DNA from: Amycolatopsis azurea DSM 43854
GTDB taxonomy: Bacteria; Actinomycetota; Actinomycetes; Mycobacteriales; Pseudonocardiaceae
DNA length: 64,000 nt
Direction: 5' to 3'
Assembly (NCBI RefSeq): GCF_001995215.1
Contig: NZ_MUXN01000036.1
Coordinates: forward strand, 1-64,000
Position 1 is the first letter of the stretch. Each line of letters opens with the position of its first letter. Made by a program: the position numbers and the translations under genes. Below the pieces are notes generated by a model. It worked only from the letters and a program-made list of their open reading frames with translations, searched no databases and was not told the DNA's origin. Of this stretch, positions 41,623 through 50,390 are shown piece by piece.

Positions 41623-42785
41623 ATGCCCACGAACGACCTCCGCCCGACCGTTTTCCGTGCCGGGACGGTCCTCACCATGGATTCCGGCCGTACCGTCCTC
41701 GATGGCCACGACGTGCTCGTGGTGGACGGCCGGATCGCGGCCATCGGCGTCGATCTGGTCGTTCCCGACGGCACCGACGAGATCGACGCCCGCGGCGGCG
41801 TCGTCATGCCCGGGATGATCGACACCCACCGGCACATGTGGCAGACCACGACCCGCGGTTACGGTGCCGACTGGACTCTCACGCAGTACTTCGTGTGGTA
41901 CTACCTGAACTGGGGCAAGAAGTTCCGGCCGGAGGACATCCACGCCGGGAATCTCCTCGGCGCGCTGGAGGCGCTCGACGCCGGCGTCACCACCTGCGTG
42001 GACTGGTCGCACGGCCTGCAGACGATCGACCATGCCGACGCCGCGGCTACGGCGAGGCCAGGACGGTGTACGTGCACGCCTCGACGCTCTCGGCGGACTC
42101 CTACGCCCGCATAGCGGCGACCGGCGGGTCGGTGTCGGTGTCCACGGAAAGCGAGCAGAGCGCCGGGCAAGGCTATCCCGCGATGACCGCCTTGCGTGCC
42201 CACGGCATCCCGGTGTCGCTGTCACTGGACAGCTGCGTGCTCTGCAGCGGCGACCTGTTCTCCGCCATGCGCACGACGCTGGGTGCCGCTCGTGCCCACG
42301 AACACCAGGAGGCGCACGCTCGCGGTGAAACCGTCACCCACGCTTCCCTGCATGCCGAGCAGGTCGTCGAGTGGGCCACGAGGGGCGGCGCACGAGCGCT
42401 CGGGCTGGAAGACGAGATCGGCAGTGTGGAGGTCGGCAAGAAGGCGGACCTCGTGCTCGTCCGCAACGACGACTCACCGGCGATGACACCGCTGCTGAAC
42501 CCGCACGGACACGTCGTCCTGCACGCACAGCGCGCCGACGTCGACACCGTCCTTGTCGACGGCCGGATCGTGAAGCGCGATCACCGCCTGGTCGGTGCCG
42601 ACCTGGCCGGTGCGCGTCGTGCGGTCGAGGCCACGGTCGACCACCTGCGCGCCGAACTCGGTGAGCAGGCCTGGCGCGAGGGCATGAACCCGGAGATCCC
42701 CGACACCAAGGTCCTCGACAACCCCTACACCTACACCGACTACCGGTCGGCGGCCACGCACAGCGACACGGTGGCGAAGCGATGA
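41623..42785 (+). pseudogene. Amidohydrolase (TRZ/ATZ-like), internal deletion and frameshift
   Basis: N-terminal part from ATG 41623 (GAGGAG upstream) reads to about HADAAATA near 42050: it has VMPGMIDTHRHMWQTTTRGY with the HxH metal pair. The C-terminal part resumes in another frame at about ARTVYVHASTLSADSYARIA and runs to 42785, with GGSVSVSTESEQSAGQG and VEVGKKADLVLVRNDDSP. The total of about 387 codons is short of the 460-470 usual in this family, and the segment lost normally carries catalytic His residues. So part of the metal site is gone. The first open frame ends at 42114. A working enzyme is unlikely. Confidence 0.82.
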
Positions 42786-42828
42786 ACTCGCAGTGGCGCG
42801 TATCCCTGTCAACGGGAAAGGAACGAAC

Positions 42829-43686
42829 ATGAAACTGGCCAATGTGGACGGACGCGCGGTCCTGATGACCGCCGACGACACCGGAATCGACATCGAAACG
42901 GCGTCGGGCGGCAGGTTCGGCCCCGGTCTCGTGTCCGTTTACGAGAACTGGGACGGGTTCCGGGCCTGGGCGAGACAGCCGCCCACCGAACCCGGCGTCG
43001 TCTTCACCCGCGCGCAGCTGGGTTCTCCCTCGCCCACCCCGCGGCAGATCGTCGCGATCGGCCTGAACTACGACACCCACGCCGCCGAGTCCGGTTTCGA
43101 GACACCGGAAGGACTTCCCCCGACGTTCACCAAGTTCGTCTCCGCGCTGACCGGTCCTGACGCGGAGGTCGTGCTGCCCTCAGGCGGCAAGGTGGACTGG
43201 GAGGTGGAACTGGTCGCCGTCATCGGCCGGACCGCCATCCGCGTCGCGGAATCGGAGGCGTGGGACCACGTCGCCGGGGTGACGATCGGGCAGGACCTCT
43301 CCGAGCGCGTTTCGCAACTGGCCGGTCCCGCCCCGCAGTTCAGCCTGGGCAAGTCGTTCCCGAACTTCGCGCCGGTCGGCCCGTGGCTGGTCACGCCGGA
43401 CGAGCTGGCGGACCGGGACGACCTGGCGCTCGGCTGCGCGGTCGACGGCGAGACCGTGCAGGACGGCCGCACCCGCGATCTGATCTACCCGGTCGCCCGT
43501 CTGGTATCCGCGCTGTCGCGGACCATCACCCTGTATCCGGGCGATCTCGTTTTCACCGGAACCCCGGCGGGCGTGGGCATGGGCCGTACGCCGCAGCGGT
43601 TCCTGCGGGCAGGCGAACGCCTCGTCAGCTGGATCGAAGGCATCGGCGAGATGCGCCAGACATTCGTTACCGCGCAGGAGGATTGA
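42829..43686 (+). CDS. Fumarylacetoacetate hydrolase family protein
   Basis: 285-residue member of the FAH family, which hydrolyses or decarboxylates ring-cleavage products. Motifs: VAIGLNYDTHAAESG, PPTFTKFVSALTGPD, VDWEVELVAVIGRTA with the metal-binding acidic residues, HVAGVTIGQDLSER, and GDLVFTGTPAGVGMGR. ATG 42829 has AAAGGA upstream. It precedes an extradiol-type VOC gene by one base, the usual pairing of ring-opening dioxygenase and FAH enzyme. Confidence 0.9.
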   Translation: MKLANVDGRAVLMTADDTGIDIETASGGRFGPGLVSVYENWDGFRAWARQPPTEPGVVFTRAQLGSPSPTPRQIVAIGLNYDTHAAESGFETPEGLPPTFTKFVSALTGPDAEVVLPSGGKVDWEVELVAVIGRTAIRVAESEAWDHVAGVTIGQDLSERVSQLAGPAPQFSLGKSFPNFAPVGPWLVTPDELADRDDLALGCAVDGETVQDGRTRDLIYPVARLVSALSRTITLYPGDLVFTGTPAGVGMGRTPQRFLRAGERLVSWIEGIGEMRQTFVTAQED

Positions 43687-43687
43687 C

Positions 43688-44611
43688 ATGGGTCTGCACC
43701 GCCTCACCCGGGTCACCATGGGAGTCCCGAACGTCGCGGAAACCATCGCTTACTACGCCGATTTCGGCCTCACTCACCTCGGCGACGGGGCCTTCAGCAC
43801 TCGCGACGGGGGCGAGCAGCTGCGGGTCCGGCACGCCGTGTCCCGGCGGGTGCTCGAACTCGGGGTGGGAGTCGACGACCTCGACGACGTCGCGCGGACC
43901 GCGTCGCGGCTGACCCGCCTCGGCGTGGCGGGCCGCGCAGAGGGGACCGCGGTCACCGCGATCGAGCCGGTTTCCGGGTTCACCGTCCGCGTCGAGATCG
44001 CGCCGAGAATCGCGCAGCGGCCCGTCCCGGCCACCCCCTACAACGGGCCCGGCCGCATCGAGCGGTTCGGCCGCGCGCCCGGAGTGCTGCGTGAGGACCC
44101 GATCCGGCCCAGGAAACTCGGCCACTGCGTGGTGGGCACGACCGATCTCGAAGCCACCATGCGGTTCTTCACCGAAGGACTCGGTTTCAAGGTCAGCGAC
44201 TACATCGGGGACAAAGGCGCCTTCATGCGCTGCTCGGTCGATCACCACAACGTGCTGGCGCTCGCGGCACCGGTGAACTTCCTGCACCACACGTCCTGGC
44301 AGGTCGACGACATCGACGACGTCGGACGGGGCGCGGCGGCGATGCTGGCAGGCGACCCCGAGCGGCACGTCTGGGGACTCGGCAGGCACCACGCGGGATC
44401 CAACTTCTTCTGGTATCTCAAGGATCCGGCGGGGAACTTCAGCGAGTACTACGCCGACATGGACTGCATCCCCGAAGACGAGATCTGGACCCCGGCGGTT
44501 TTCGAAGGCGCTCAAGGCCTGTTCAGCTGGGGCCCGCCCCCGCCGCCGTCGTTCCTGGAACCGGACGACCTCGCCGCGCTCATGACCGGACAACACGCAC
44601 CCTCCCGGTGA
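43688..44611 (+). CDS. VOC family, extradiol dioxygenase-like protein
   Basis: 307-residue protein with two VOC modules, the layout of 2,3-dihydroxybiphenyl-type extradiol dioxygenases. In the C-terminal module the 2-His-1-Glu iron ligands are plausible in KLGHCVVGTTD, LHHTSWQVDDIDD and FSEYYADMD. The N-terminal module (GLHRLTRVTMGVPNVAETIA) lacks them, as usual. It overlaps functionally with the FAH gene one base upstream. Substrate is likely a catecholic ring, by inference. Confidence 0.85.
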   Translation: MGLHRLTRVTMGVPNVAETIAYYADFGLTHLGDGAFSTRDGGEQLRVRHAVSRRVLELGVGVDDLDDVARTASRLTRLGVAGRAEGTAVTAIEPVSGFTVRVEIAPRIAQRPVPATPYNGPGRIERFGRAPGVLREDPIRPRKLGHCVVGTTDLEATMRFFTEGLGFKVSDYIGDKGAFMRCSVDHHNVLALAAPVNFLHHTSWQVDDIDDVGRGAAAMLAGDPERHVWGLGRHHAGSNFFWYLKDPAGNFSEYYADMDCIPEDEIWTPAVFEGAQGLFSWGPPPPPSFLEPDDLAALMTGQHAPSR

Positions 44612-44705
44612 CCGCGGCCGGATCGGCGAGATGACCCGTCACCGGAAATCGGAACAAGACTCCAGGCGCCGGAAGAATCCACGCCTGATCGGAAAAGGAG
44701 AAGTC

Positions 44706-45221
44706 GTGTCGGTGGAATTCTACGTCCCCCAGATCCCGGACAACCTGAACATCCGGTTCGTCGAAAACCGTATCGTCATCAATCGACCGGCCCAGGCCGT
44801 GTACGACTGGGTGACCACCTGGTCGAATCTGCCGAAATGGCTGCCGATGGCCCTGGGTACCGAGGTGCGACGCGGCACCGAAGGCGTCCCCGCCGAGATG
44901 GGCGACGTACTGCTCGAGACCATCCAGCCGGAGCTGAACGAGAAGCCGAAGCTCTACACCGTGGTGGCGCGGGTCCCCGGCAAGCTGTGGACGGTGGTCG
45001 GCCGGGACGTGCTCGACGACGGCTCCCTGGCTCCGGCGATGCACGCGATCGCCACCTTCACCACGTTCGACCTCGGCGACGGAACGACCCTGTTCTGCCG
45101 ACTGTTCGAACGACTGGTCCCGGACACGGAACCGCCCGGCCCGCACCCGGTCGAAGACCCGGTTCGCATCCAGCCCGGCCTGGAACTGATCAAGGCACAC
45201 CTCGAGGGCACGGCCGGATAA
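44706..45221 (+). CDS. SRPBCC (START-like) family protein
   Basis: 171-residue protein with the SRPBCC/polyketide cyclase pattern: NRIVINRPAQAVYDWVTTWS, NLPKWLPMALGTEVRR, and the central strands PKLYTVVARVPGKLWTVVGR. GTG 44706 has AAAGGAG six bases upstream. Last gene of the first GntR module, followed by the hairpin at 45256. It could bind or act on an aromatic intermediate; no catalytic residue can be assigned. Confidence 0.82.
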   Translation: MSVEFYVPQIPDNLNIRFVENRIVINRPAQAVYDWVTTWSNLPKWLPMALGTEVRRGTEGVPAEMGDVLLETIQPELNEKPKLYTVVARVPGKLWTVVGRDVLDDGSLAPAMHAIATFTTFDLGDGTTLFCRLFERLVPDTEPPGPHPVEDPVRIQPGLELIKAHLEGTAG

Positions 45222-45255
45222 CCGCGAGGTGCGGAGGTAGCCGCCGGAGATCCGC

Positions 45256-45293
45256 CGTGTTGGCCTGCCGACTTCGTTCGGCAGGCCAACACG
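45256..45293. terminator. Bidirectional terminator hairpin
   Basis: Perfect 16-base arms (CGTGTTGGCCTGCCGA and its complement) around CTTCGT, between the convergent SRPBCC gene (stop 45221) and GntR gene (stop 45298). Confidence 0.82.
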
Positions 45294-45297
45294 TGCG

Positions 45298-45993
45298 TCA
45301 CCCGGCGGCCCAGTCAGCGCGGGTGTGCCGCAAGTGGGTGTGCATCAGGTTCTCCAGGGCGTCCCAGTCCTGCGCCGCGATCGCGGCGAGGATCTCCCGA
45401 TGTTCGCCGGCCGCTCCGGTGAGCCGGCCGCTTTCCGCCAGCTTTTCCAGGCCGTACAGCCGGGTCTGGTCGCGCAGGTTGGCGATACTCTCCAGCAGTC
45501 GGCGGTTGCCCGCGAGCGAGAGAAGGGCCAGGTGGAACCGCCTGTCCGCGTCAAGGAAGCTGGCGACATCCCCCGCGCGGGCGGCACGCTCGATCTCTCC
45601 AGCCAGATCGCCGAGGCGCTCAAGGTCCGCCGGCCCCGCTTTCGCAGCCGCGGACAACGTGCCCGGCACCTCCAGGAGCTGACGCATCTCGTAGATCTCG
45701 TCGAGGTCTTGCTCCTCCATCGCGACGACCCGGTAGCCCCGGTTCCGCACAGGTTCCATCAGCCCCTGGTTGACCAGCGTCAATAACGCTTCCCGCACCG
45801 GACTGCTGGACACGCCCAGTCGCGTCGCCAGCGCAGCCGCGGAGTAGATGTCACCCGGCCGGATTTCACCGGACACCATCGCCTGCCGAACCACCTCGAG
45901 AACCTGGTCCCGCAGGCTCGTGTGCCGCAGGCGAACCGCTCCGTTCTCCGTCAAGACCCACCCCCTTCGTTCCACAGAGCTTGACTTCTGCAT
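45298..45993 (-). CDS. GntR family regulator (FCD/FadR subgroup)
   Basis: 231-residue regulator with winged helix LRDQVLEVVRQAMVSGEIRP and LGVSSSPVREALLTLVNQGL, and an FCD domain (EIYEMRQLLEVPGTLSAAAK, DADRRFHLALLSLAGNRRLL, GEHREILAAIAAQDWDAL). Divergent from the molybdoenzyme operon across a 66-base gap that contains a clear dyad, so it very likely controls that operon and itself. Confidence 0.91.
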   Translation of the reverse strand: MQKSSSVERRGWVLTENGAVRLRHTSLRDQVLEVVRQAMVSGEIRPGDIYSAAALATRLGVSSSPVREALLTLVNQGLMEPVRNRGYRVVAMEEQDLDEIYEMRQLLEVPGTLSAAAKAGPADLERLGDLAGEIERAARAGDVASFLDADRRFHLALLSLAGNRRLLESIANLRDQTRLYGLEKLAESGRLTGAAGEHREILAAIAAQDWDALENLMHTHLRHTRADWAAG

Positions 45994-46027
45994 CCTCCGG
46001 GCGCATCTTACTCGTTACCGGTGAACG

Positions 46028-46046
46028 GTAACCGGTAGCCGGTTAC
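46028..46046. promoter_or_regulatory. Candidate GntR operator
   Basis: Perfect dyad GTAACCGG-TAG-CCGGTTAC in the divergent gap, ending just before the ribosome-binding site TAGGAG of the molybdoenzyme gene. Binding there should block its expression. Confidence 0.72.
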
Positions 46047-46059
46047 TTAGGAGTAACTT

Positions 46060-49000
46060 ATGACGAAGGCGTCTGAGGTGCGGGGTTACTGCACGTTGTG
46101 CCGCTCGCGGTGCGGAGCGGTCTACACGGTCGACAACGGTTTGCTCGTCAGTGCCCGGCCGGATCCCACGCACCCCACCGGGGCCGCCCTTTGCCCGAAA
46201 GGCAGGGCGGCTCCCGAACTCGTGCACTCCACCGAACGCTTGCGCAGTCCTCTGCGGCGGACCACCCCCAAATCCGATCCCGACCCGCGCTGGCGAGAGA
46301 TCGGTTGGGAGGAAGCCATGACCGAGGTAGCCGAAAGGCTGGGCACGATCCGGGCACGCGATGGAGCAGAGGCGGTCGCCTTCTCCGTGACCTCCCCCAG
46401 CGGAACACCGATGTCGGATTCGATCGACTGGGTGGAACGGTTCATCCGGCGCTTCGGCAGTCCGAACACGCTGTACTCGACTGAGATCTGCAACTGGCAC
46501 AAGGACTTCGCGCACGCCTTCACGTTCGGCAGCGGACTGCCGGTCCCGGACTACGCGAGTACCGATCTCGCTGTCCTGTGGGGTCACAACCCGGCGAAGT
46601 CCTGGTTGGCTCAGTCCGCGGCGCTGGCCGAAGCACGCGCCCGAGGGGCGAAACTCGTCGTGATCGACCCTCGACGGTCCACGAGCGCGCTCCAAGCCGA
46701 CCATTGGCTGCGAGTTCGACCCGGGACCGACGGCGCCCTCGCCCTCGGAGTCGCCGAGCAGTTGCTCTCCACGCGAGGTCACGACGAGGCGTTCGTGCGG
46801 GCGTGGACCAACGGACCGCTGCTGGTCCGGATCGACACCGGCAGGTTCCTTCAGGCGAAGGACGTCGATCCCGAGCTCTCCGGCTATGTGGTGTGGGACG
46901 AACCGGCGGGACGCCCCGAACCGTTCGACACCACGCAGGCGGCCTCCCGACCGGAACGTTTCGCTCTGACGGGACGTCGACGAGTGGCCACCCGGACCGG
47001 GCCGGTGGACTGCGTGCCGGCGTTCGACCACTACGCCCAGGCGTGCGGTGCCTGGCCGCTGGACCGGACCGCGGCCGTGACCACGGTCGACCCTGCCGCC
47101 ATCGAAGCCTTCGCCGCGGAACTGGCCACTGCTCAGTCGGTTTCCTACGCCGCGTGGTCCGGCGTCGGCCAGCACACGAACGCCACGCAAACCGAGCGGG
47201 CGATCGCCACCCTCTACGCGCTCACCGGCAGCTTCGATGCCCCGGGCGGTAACGTGATCCTGCCCAAGCTTCCCGTCAACCCGGTCACCTCGCCCGATCA
47301 GCTCGGCGAGCCGCAACGAGCCAAGGCTCTGGGACTGGACCGGTTCCCGCTGGGCCCGCCGGCACAGGGCTGGATCAACGCACGCGACTTCTGCCACGCG
47401 GTCCTCGAAGGCGAGCCCTACCCGGTACGCGCACTGGTTTCGTTCGGCGGAAACCTCCTGCTGTCGCAACCTGATCCACGGCGGACCGCGGAAGCGTTGC
47501 GCAGCCTGGACTTCGGCGTTCACCTCGACCTGTTCGAGAACCCCACCTCGCGGGTCGCGGACCTTCTTCTTCCCGTGCAGACGCCTTGGGAACACGAGGC
47601 GATCAAGGTGGGTTTCGAGATCACTCGCGCCGCCCAGGAACGAGTCCAGCTGCGACCACGAATGACCGCCCCTGTCGGCGAATCGCGTTCGGACACAGAG
47701 GTCGTCTTCGACCTGGCGGTCCGGCTTGGATTCGAGGACGATTTCTTCGGCGGCCACGTCGAGGACGGCTGGGACCACCAGCTCGGCCCGCTCGGCGTCA
47801 CCGTCGAAGAACTCCGTCACCGGCCCGGCGGAATCGACCTGCCGCTGAGGACCCGCCACCGCAAATACGCCGAGGAGTCGGGGAATGGGTCCGTGGCAGG
47901 GTTCGCCACGCCCACGCGTCGGGTCGAGCTGTACTCCGAGCGGCTCGCCGAGTACGGGCGATCACCCGTTCCGGACGCGCACCCACCAGCACCCGATCCC
48001 CGGTATCCGCTCGTGCTCACCTGCGCCAAGAACGGCTACTTCTGCCATAGCCAGCACCACGGGATTTCTTCGCTACGGAAGCGTTTCCCCGAACCGACCG
48101 TCGAGCTGAGCACCGAGCTCGCCCACGACCGCGGGATCGTGGACGGGCAATGGATCAGCATCACGACCTCGCGAGCCACCATCCGGATGCGGGCGCGGAT
48201 CGACCCGGCGCTGCACCGCGACGTCGTCGTCGCCGAATACGGCTGGTGGCAACCCGCGCCCGACCTGGCATTGCCGGGCTCGGACCCACTCGACGACGGC
48301 GGCACCAACTACAACCTGCTGATCGGCGACGAGGCACGCGACCCGATCAGTGGCTCCATAGGCTTGCGCTCGACGTTCTGCGACATCCAGGCGGACGAGC
48401 TCGCACCCTGGACGGCCCAGCGGGAATTCGTGGTCGAGAACACCGCCTTCGAAACGGACGAGATCATGTCCGTCGAACTGCGTCCCGCCGATGACGGCCC
48501 GCTGCCGGCGTTCCGCGCAGGGCAGCACATAACGGTGGCCTGGCGCGATGATCCCGGCCTTACCCGTAGTTATTCCCTCATCGGGGCCGGGACGGAAGCA
48601 CAAACCACGTACGCGCTCGCGGTACGACGGGTCGACGGCGGCCGCTTCTCCCCGACTGTCCACGAGCGACTACGTCCCGACGAAAGGGTGCTGGTGACGC
48701 CACCATCCGGTGGTTTCGCCATCCCGCTCGTCCATTCGCGACCGATCGTGCTCTTGGCCGCCGGTATCGGCATCACTCCGTTCCTGAGCTATCTCGAAAC
48801 CCTCGCCGAGTTGCCCACGACCGCACCCGAGGTCGTCCTGCACTACGGCAACCGGGACAGCGCGAACCACGCGTTCCGTGAACGGCTGGCCGCGCTCACC
48901 GCGGTACTTCCCACAGTCCGCGTCGTCGATCACTACAGCCGGCCCGCCCCGGAAGACCGCTATGACGCGCGCGGGCGGATATCGGCCGAAAGTGTCGATG

Positions 49001-49416
49001 CCGCACTGATCCGCAAACGTGCGCGCTTTTACCTGTGCGGACCCGAGACCATGCTCGAAGAGGCGACCGCCGGCCTCGTCGCACGGGGAGTCCCGCGGTT
49101 CGACATCTTCAGCGAGAAGTTCCACGCGAGACCCGCGCCGATACGGATTCCCGATGACGCCACCGCAATCGTGAGGTTCGCCCGTACCGGACGTGAGATC
49201 ACCTGGGCCAAGTCCAACGGCACGCTGCTGCAGCTGGCCGAGAAGAACGGGATCTCCATGCCGAGCGGCTGTCGCGTCGGCCAGTGCGAGAGCTGTTCGG
49301 TCCCCGTGCTCGACGGGACGGTCTCGCATCTCGTCACGCCATCCGAGGATCTCCCTGACGACCACTGCCTCACCTGTCAATCCGTGCCGACATCAGACCT
49401 TGTGCTCGACGCGTGA
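46060..49416 (+). CDS. Molybdopterin oxidoreductase fused to flavin/2Fe-2S reductase
   Basis: 1118-residue protein combining two enzymes. Residues 1-795 are a DMSO-reductase-family molybdenum or tungsten enzyme: a 4Fe-4S site at C11, C14, C18 and C45, the segment YSTEICNWHKDFAHAFTFGS (Cys a possible metal ligand), LAVLWGHNPAKSW, AYAAWSGVGQHTNATQTERA-like pterin-binding sequence and the C-terminal cap (GTNYNLLIGDEARDPISGS). Residues about 800-1118 are a phthalate-dioxygenase-type reductase: TRSYSLIG (flavin), AAGIGITPFLSY (nucleotide), FYLCGPETMLEEA and a 2Fe-2S site GCRVGQCESC with a final Cys in DHCLTCQS. The enzyme can thus take or give electrons with NAD(P)H on its own. No Tat signal, so cytoplasmic. 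Substrate unknown; neighbours suggest a nitrogen compound. Confidence 0.88.
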   Translation: MTKASEVRGYCTLCRSRCGAVYTVDNGLLVSARPDPTHPTGAALCPKGRAAPELVHSTERLRSPLRRTTPKSDPDPRWREIGWEEAMTEVAERLGTIRARDGAEAVAFSVTSPSGTPMSDSIDWVERFIRRFGSPNTLYSTEICNWHKDFAHAFTFGSGLPVPDYASTDLAVLWGHNPAKSWLAQSAALAEARARGAKLVVIDPRRSTSALQADHWLRVRPGTDGALALGVAEQLLSTRGHDEAFVRAWTNGPLLVRIDTGRFLQAKDVDPELSGYVVWDEPAGRPEPFDTTQAASRPERFALTGRRRVATRTGPVDCVPAFDHYAQACGAWPLDRTAAVTTVDPAAIEAFAAELATAQSVSYAAWSGVGQHTNATQTERAIATLYALTGSFDAPGGNVILPKLPVNPVTSPDQLGEPQRAKALGLDRFPLGPPAQGWINARDFCHAVLEGEPYPVRALVSFGGNLLLSQPDPRRTAEALRSLDFGVHLDLFENPTSRVADLLLPVQTPWEHEAIKVGFEITRAAQERVQLRPRMTAPVGESRSDTEVVFDLAVRLGFEDDFFGGHVEDGWDHQLGPLGVTVEELRHRPGGIDLPLRTRHRKYAEESGNGSVAGFATPTRRVELYSERLAEYGRSPVPDAHPPAPDPRYPLVLTCAKNGYFCHSQHHGISSLRKRFPEPTVELSTELAHDRGIVDGQWISITTSRATIRMRARIDPALHRDVVVAEYGWWQPAPDLALPGSDPLDDGGTNYNLLIGDEARDPISGSIGLRSTFCDIQADELAPWTAQREFVVENTAFETDEIMSVELRPADDGPLPAFRAGQHITVAWRDDPGLTRSYSLIGAGTEAQTTYALAVRRVDGGRFSPTVHERLRPDERVLVTPPSGGFAIPLVHSRPIVLLAAGIGITPFLSYLETLAELPTTAPEVVLHYGNRDSANHAFRERLAALTAVLPTVRVVDHYSRPAPEDRYDARGRISAESVDAALIRKRARFYLCGPETMLEEATAGLVARGVPRFDIFSEKFHARPAPIRIPDDATAIVRFARTGREITWAKSNGTLLQLAEKNGISMPSGCRVGQCESCSVPVLDGTVSHLVTPSEDLPDDHCLTCQSVPTSDLVLDA

Positions 49417-49432
49417 AAGAGAAAGGACCGCC

Positions 49433-50374
49433 GTGTACACCGTCTCCGCCGAGGAAACCGCCGCCGCATTGCCCTTCGGCGCGCTGATTCCCGCCCTTCG
49501 CGAAGGTCTTGCTCGCGGGGCCACCACTCCCCCACGCCACCACCACCAGATCGACAAGACGGCGGGCTCCACGTTGCTGCTGATGCCTTCCTGGCGCCCA
49601 GGTGGCCTGCTCGGAGTCAAGCTGGTGAACGTCTTCCCCGAAAACAGTGCGAGTGGCCGCCCCGCGCTGTCCTCGGCCTACGTTCTCGCCAGTGCGGACA
49701 CCGGGGAACACCTCGGGGTCATCGACGGGAACGAACTGACCCGTCGGCGCACGGTCGCCACCGCGGCACTCGCCTCCTCTTACCTCGCTCGTCCGGACAG
49801 CCGCGTCCACCTCGTGGTCGGCGCCGGCCATATCGGATCGCTCGCCGCCGAGGCCCACGCGGCCGTACTCGGCATCCGCACCGTCCTCGTGCACGACCAG
49901 CGTCGCGAAGCCGCCGCCGCCCTGGTCACCAGGCTCCAGGAGTCCGGTGTGGACGCCCATGTCGCCGACGACCTCGACACGGCGATCCCCCGGGCCGACG
50001 TGATCTCGTGCGCCACACTCGCCACCAGCCCGATCATCCGAGGTGAGCTGTTGACCCCTGGCACGCATCTCGACCTCGTCGGCAGCTTCCGCCGGGACAT
50101 GCGCGAAGCCGACGACACCTGCCTGACCCGCGGATCGCTGTACATCGACAGCGAGATCGCACTCGACGAGTCCGGCGACCTCACCCAGCCCCTCCTCGAC
50201 GGCATCATCACCCGCGATGCCGTAGCGGCCACCCTCCCGCAGCTCTGCCGACGGGAAGCACTCGGCCGCGGGGATGACCGCCAGATCACCGTGTTCAAGG
50301 CAGTGGGAACAGCGCTGGCCGACTTGGCGGCCGCAGCCCTCGTCCATCGCAGCCGTGTCCAGCCGGCCGGTTGA
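49433..50374 (+). CDS. Ornithine cyclodeaminase / mu-crystallin family protein
   Basis: 313-residue NAD(P)-binding enzyme. The fold shows SWRPGGLLGVKLVNVFPENS, the nucleotide-binding VHLVVGAGHIGSLAAEAHAA and the C-terminal AISCATLATSPIIRGELLTPG-type region (here VISCATLATSP), HLDLVGSFRRDMREADD. Members are ornithine cyclodeaminases, delta1-pyrroline-2-carboxylate reductases or ketimine reductases. Start GTG 49433 has AAAGGAC upstream. It follows the molybdoenzyme by 16 bases. A cyclic-imine or amino-acid substrate fits with the glutamate dehydrogenase two genes on. Confidence 0.88.
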   Translation: MYTVSAEETAAALPFGALIPALREGLARGATTPPRHHHQIDKTAGSTLLLMPSWRPGGLLGVKLVNVFPENSASGRPALSSAYVLASADTGEHLGVIDGNELTRRRTVATAALASSYLARPDSRVHLVVGAGHIGSLAAEAHAAVLGIRTVLVHDQRREAAAALVTRLQESGVDAHVADDLDTAIPRADVISCATLATSPIIRGELLTPGTHLDLVGSFRRDMREADDTCLTRGSLYIDSEIALDESGDLTQPLLDGIITRDAVAATLPQLCRREALGRGDDRQITVFKAVGTALADLAAAALVHRSRVQPAG

Positions 50375-50390
50375 CCCCTGGGAGCTCCGC

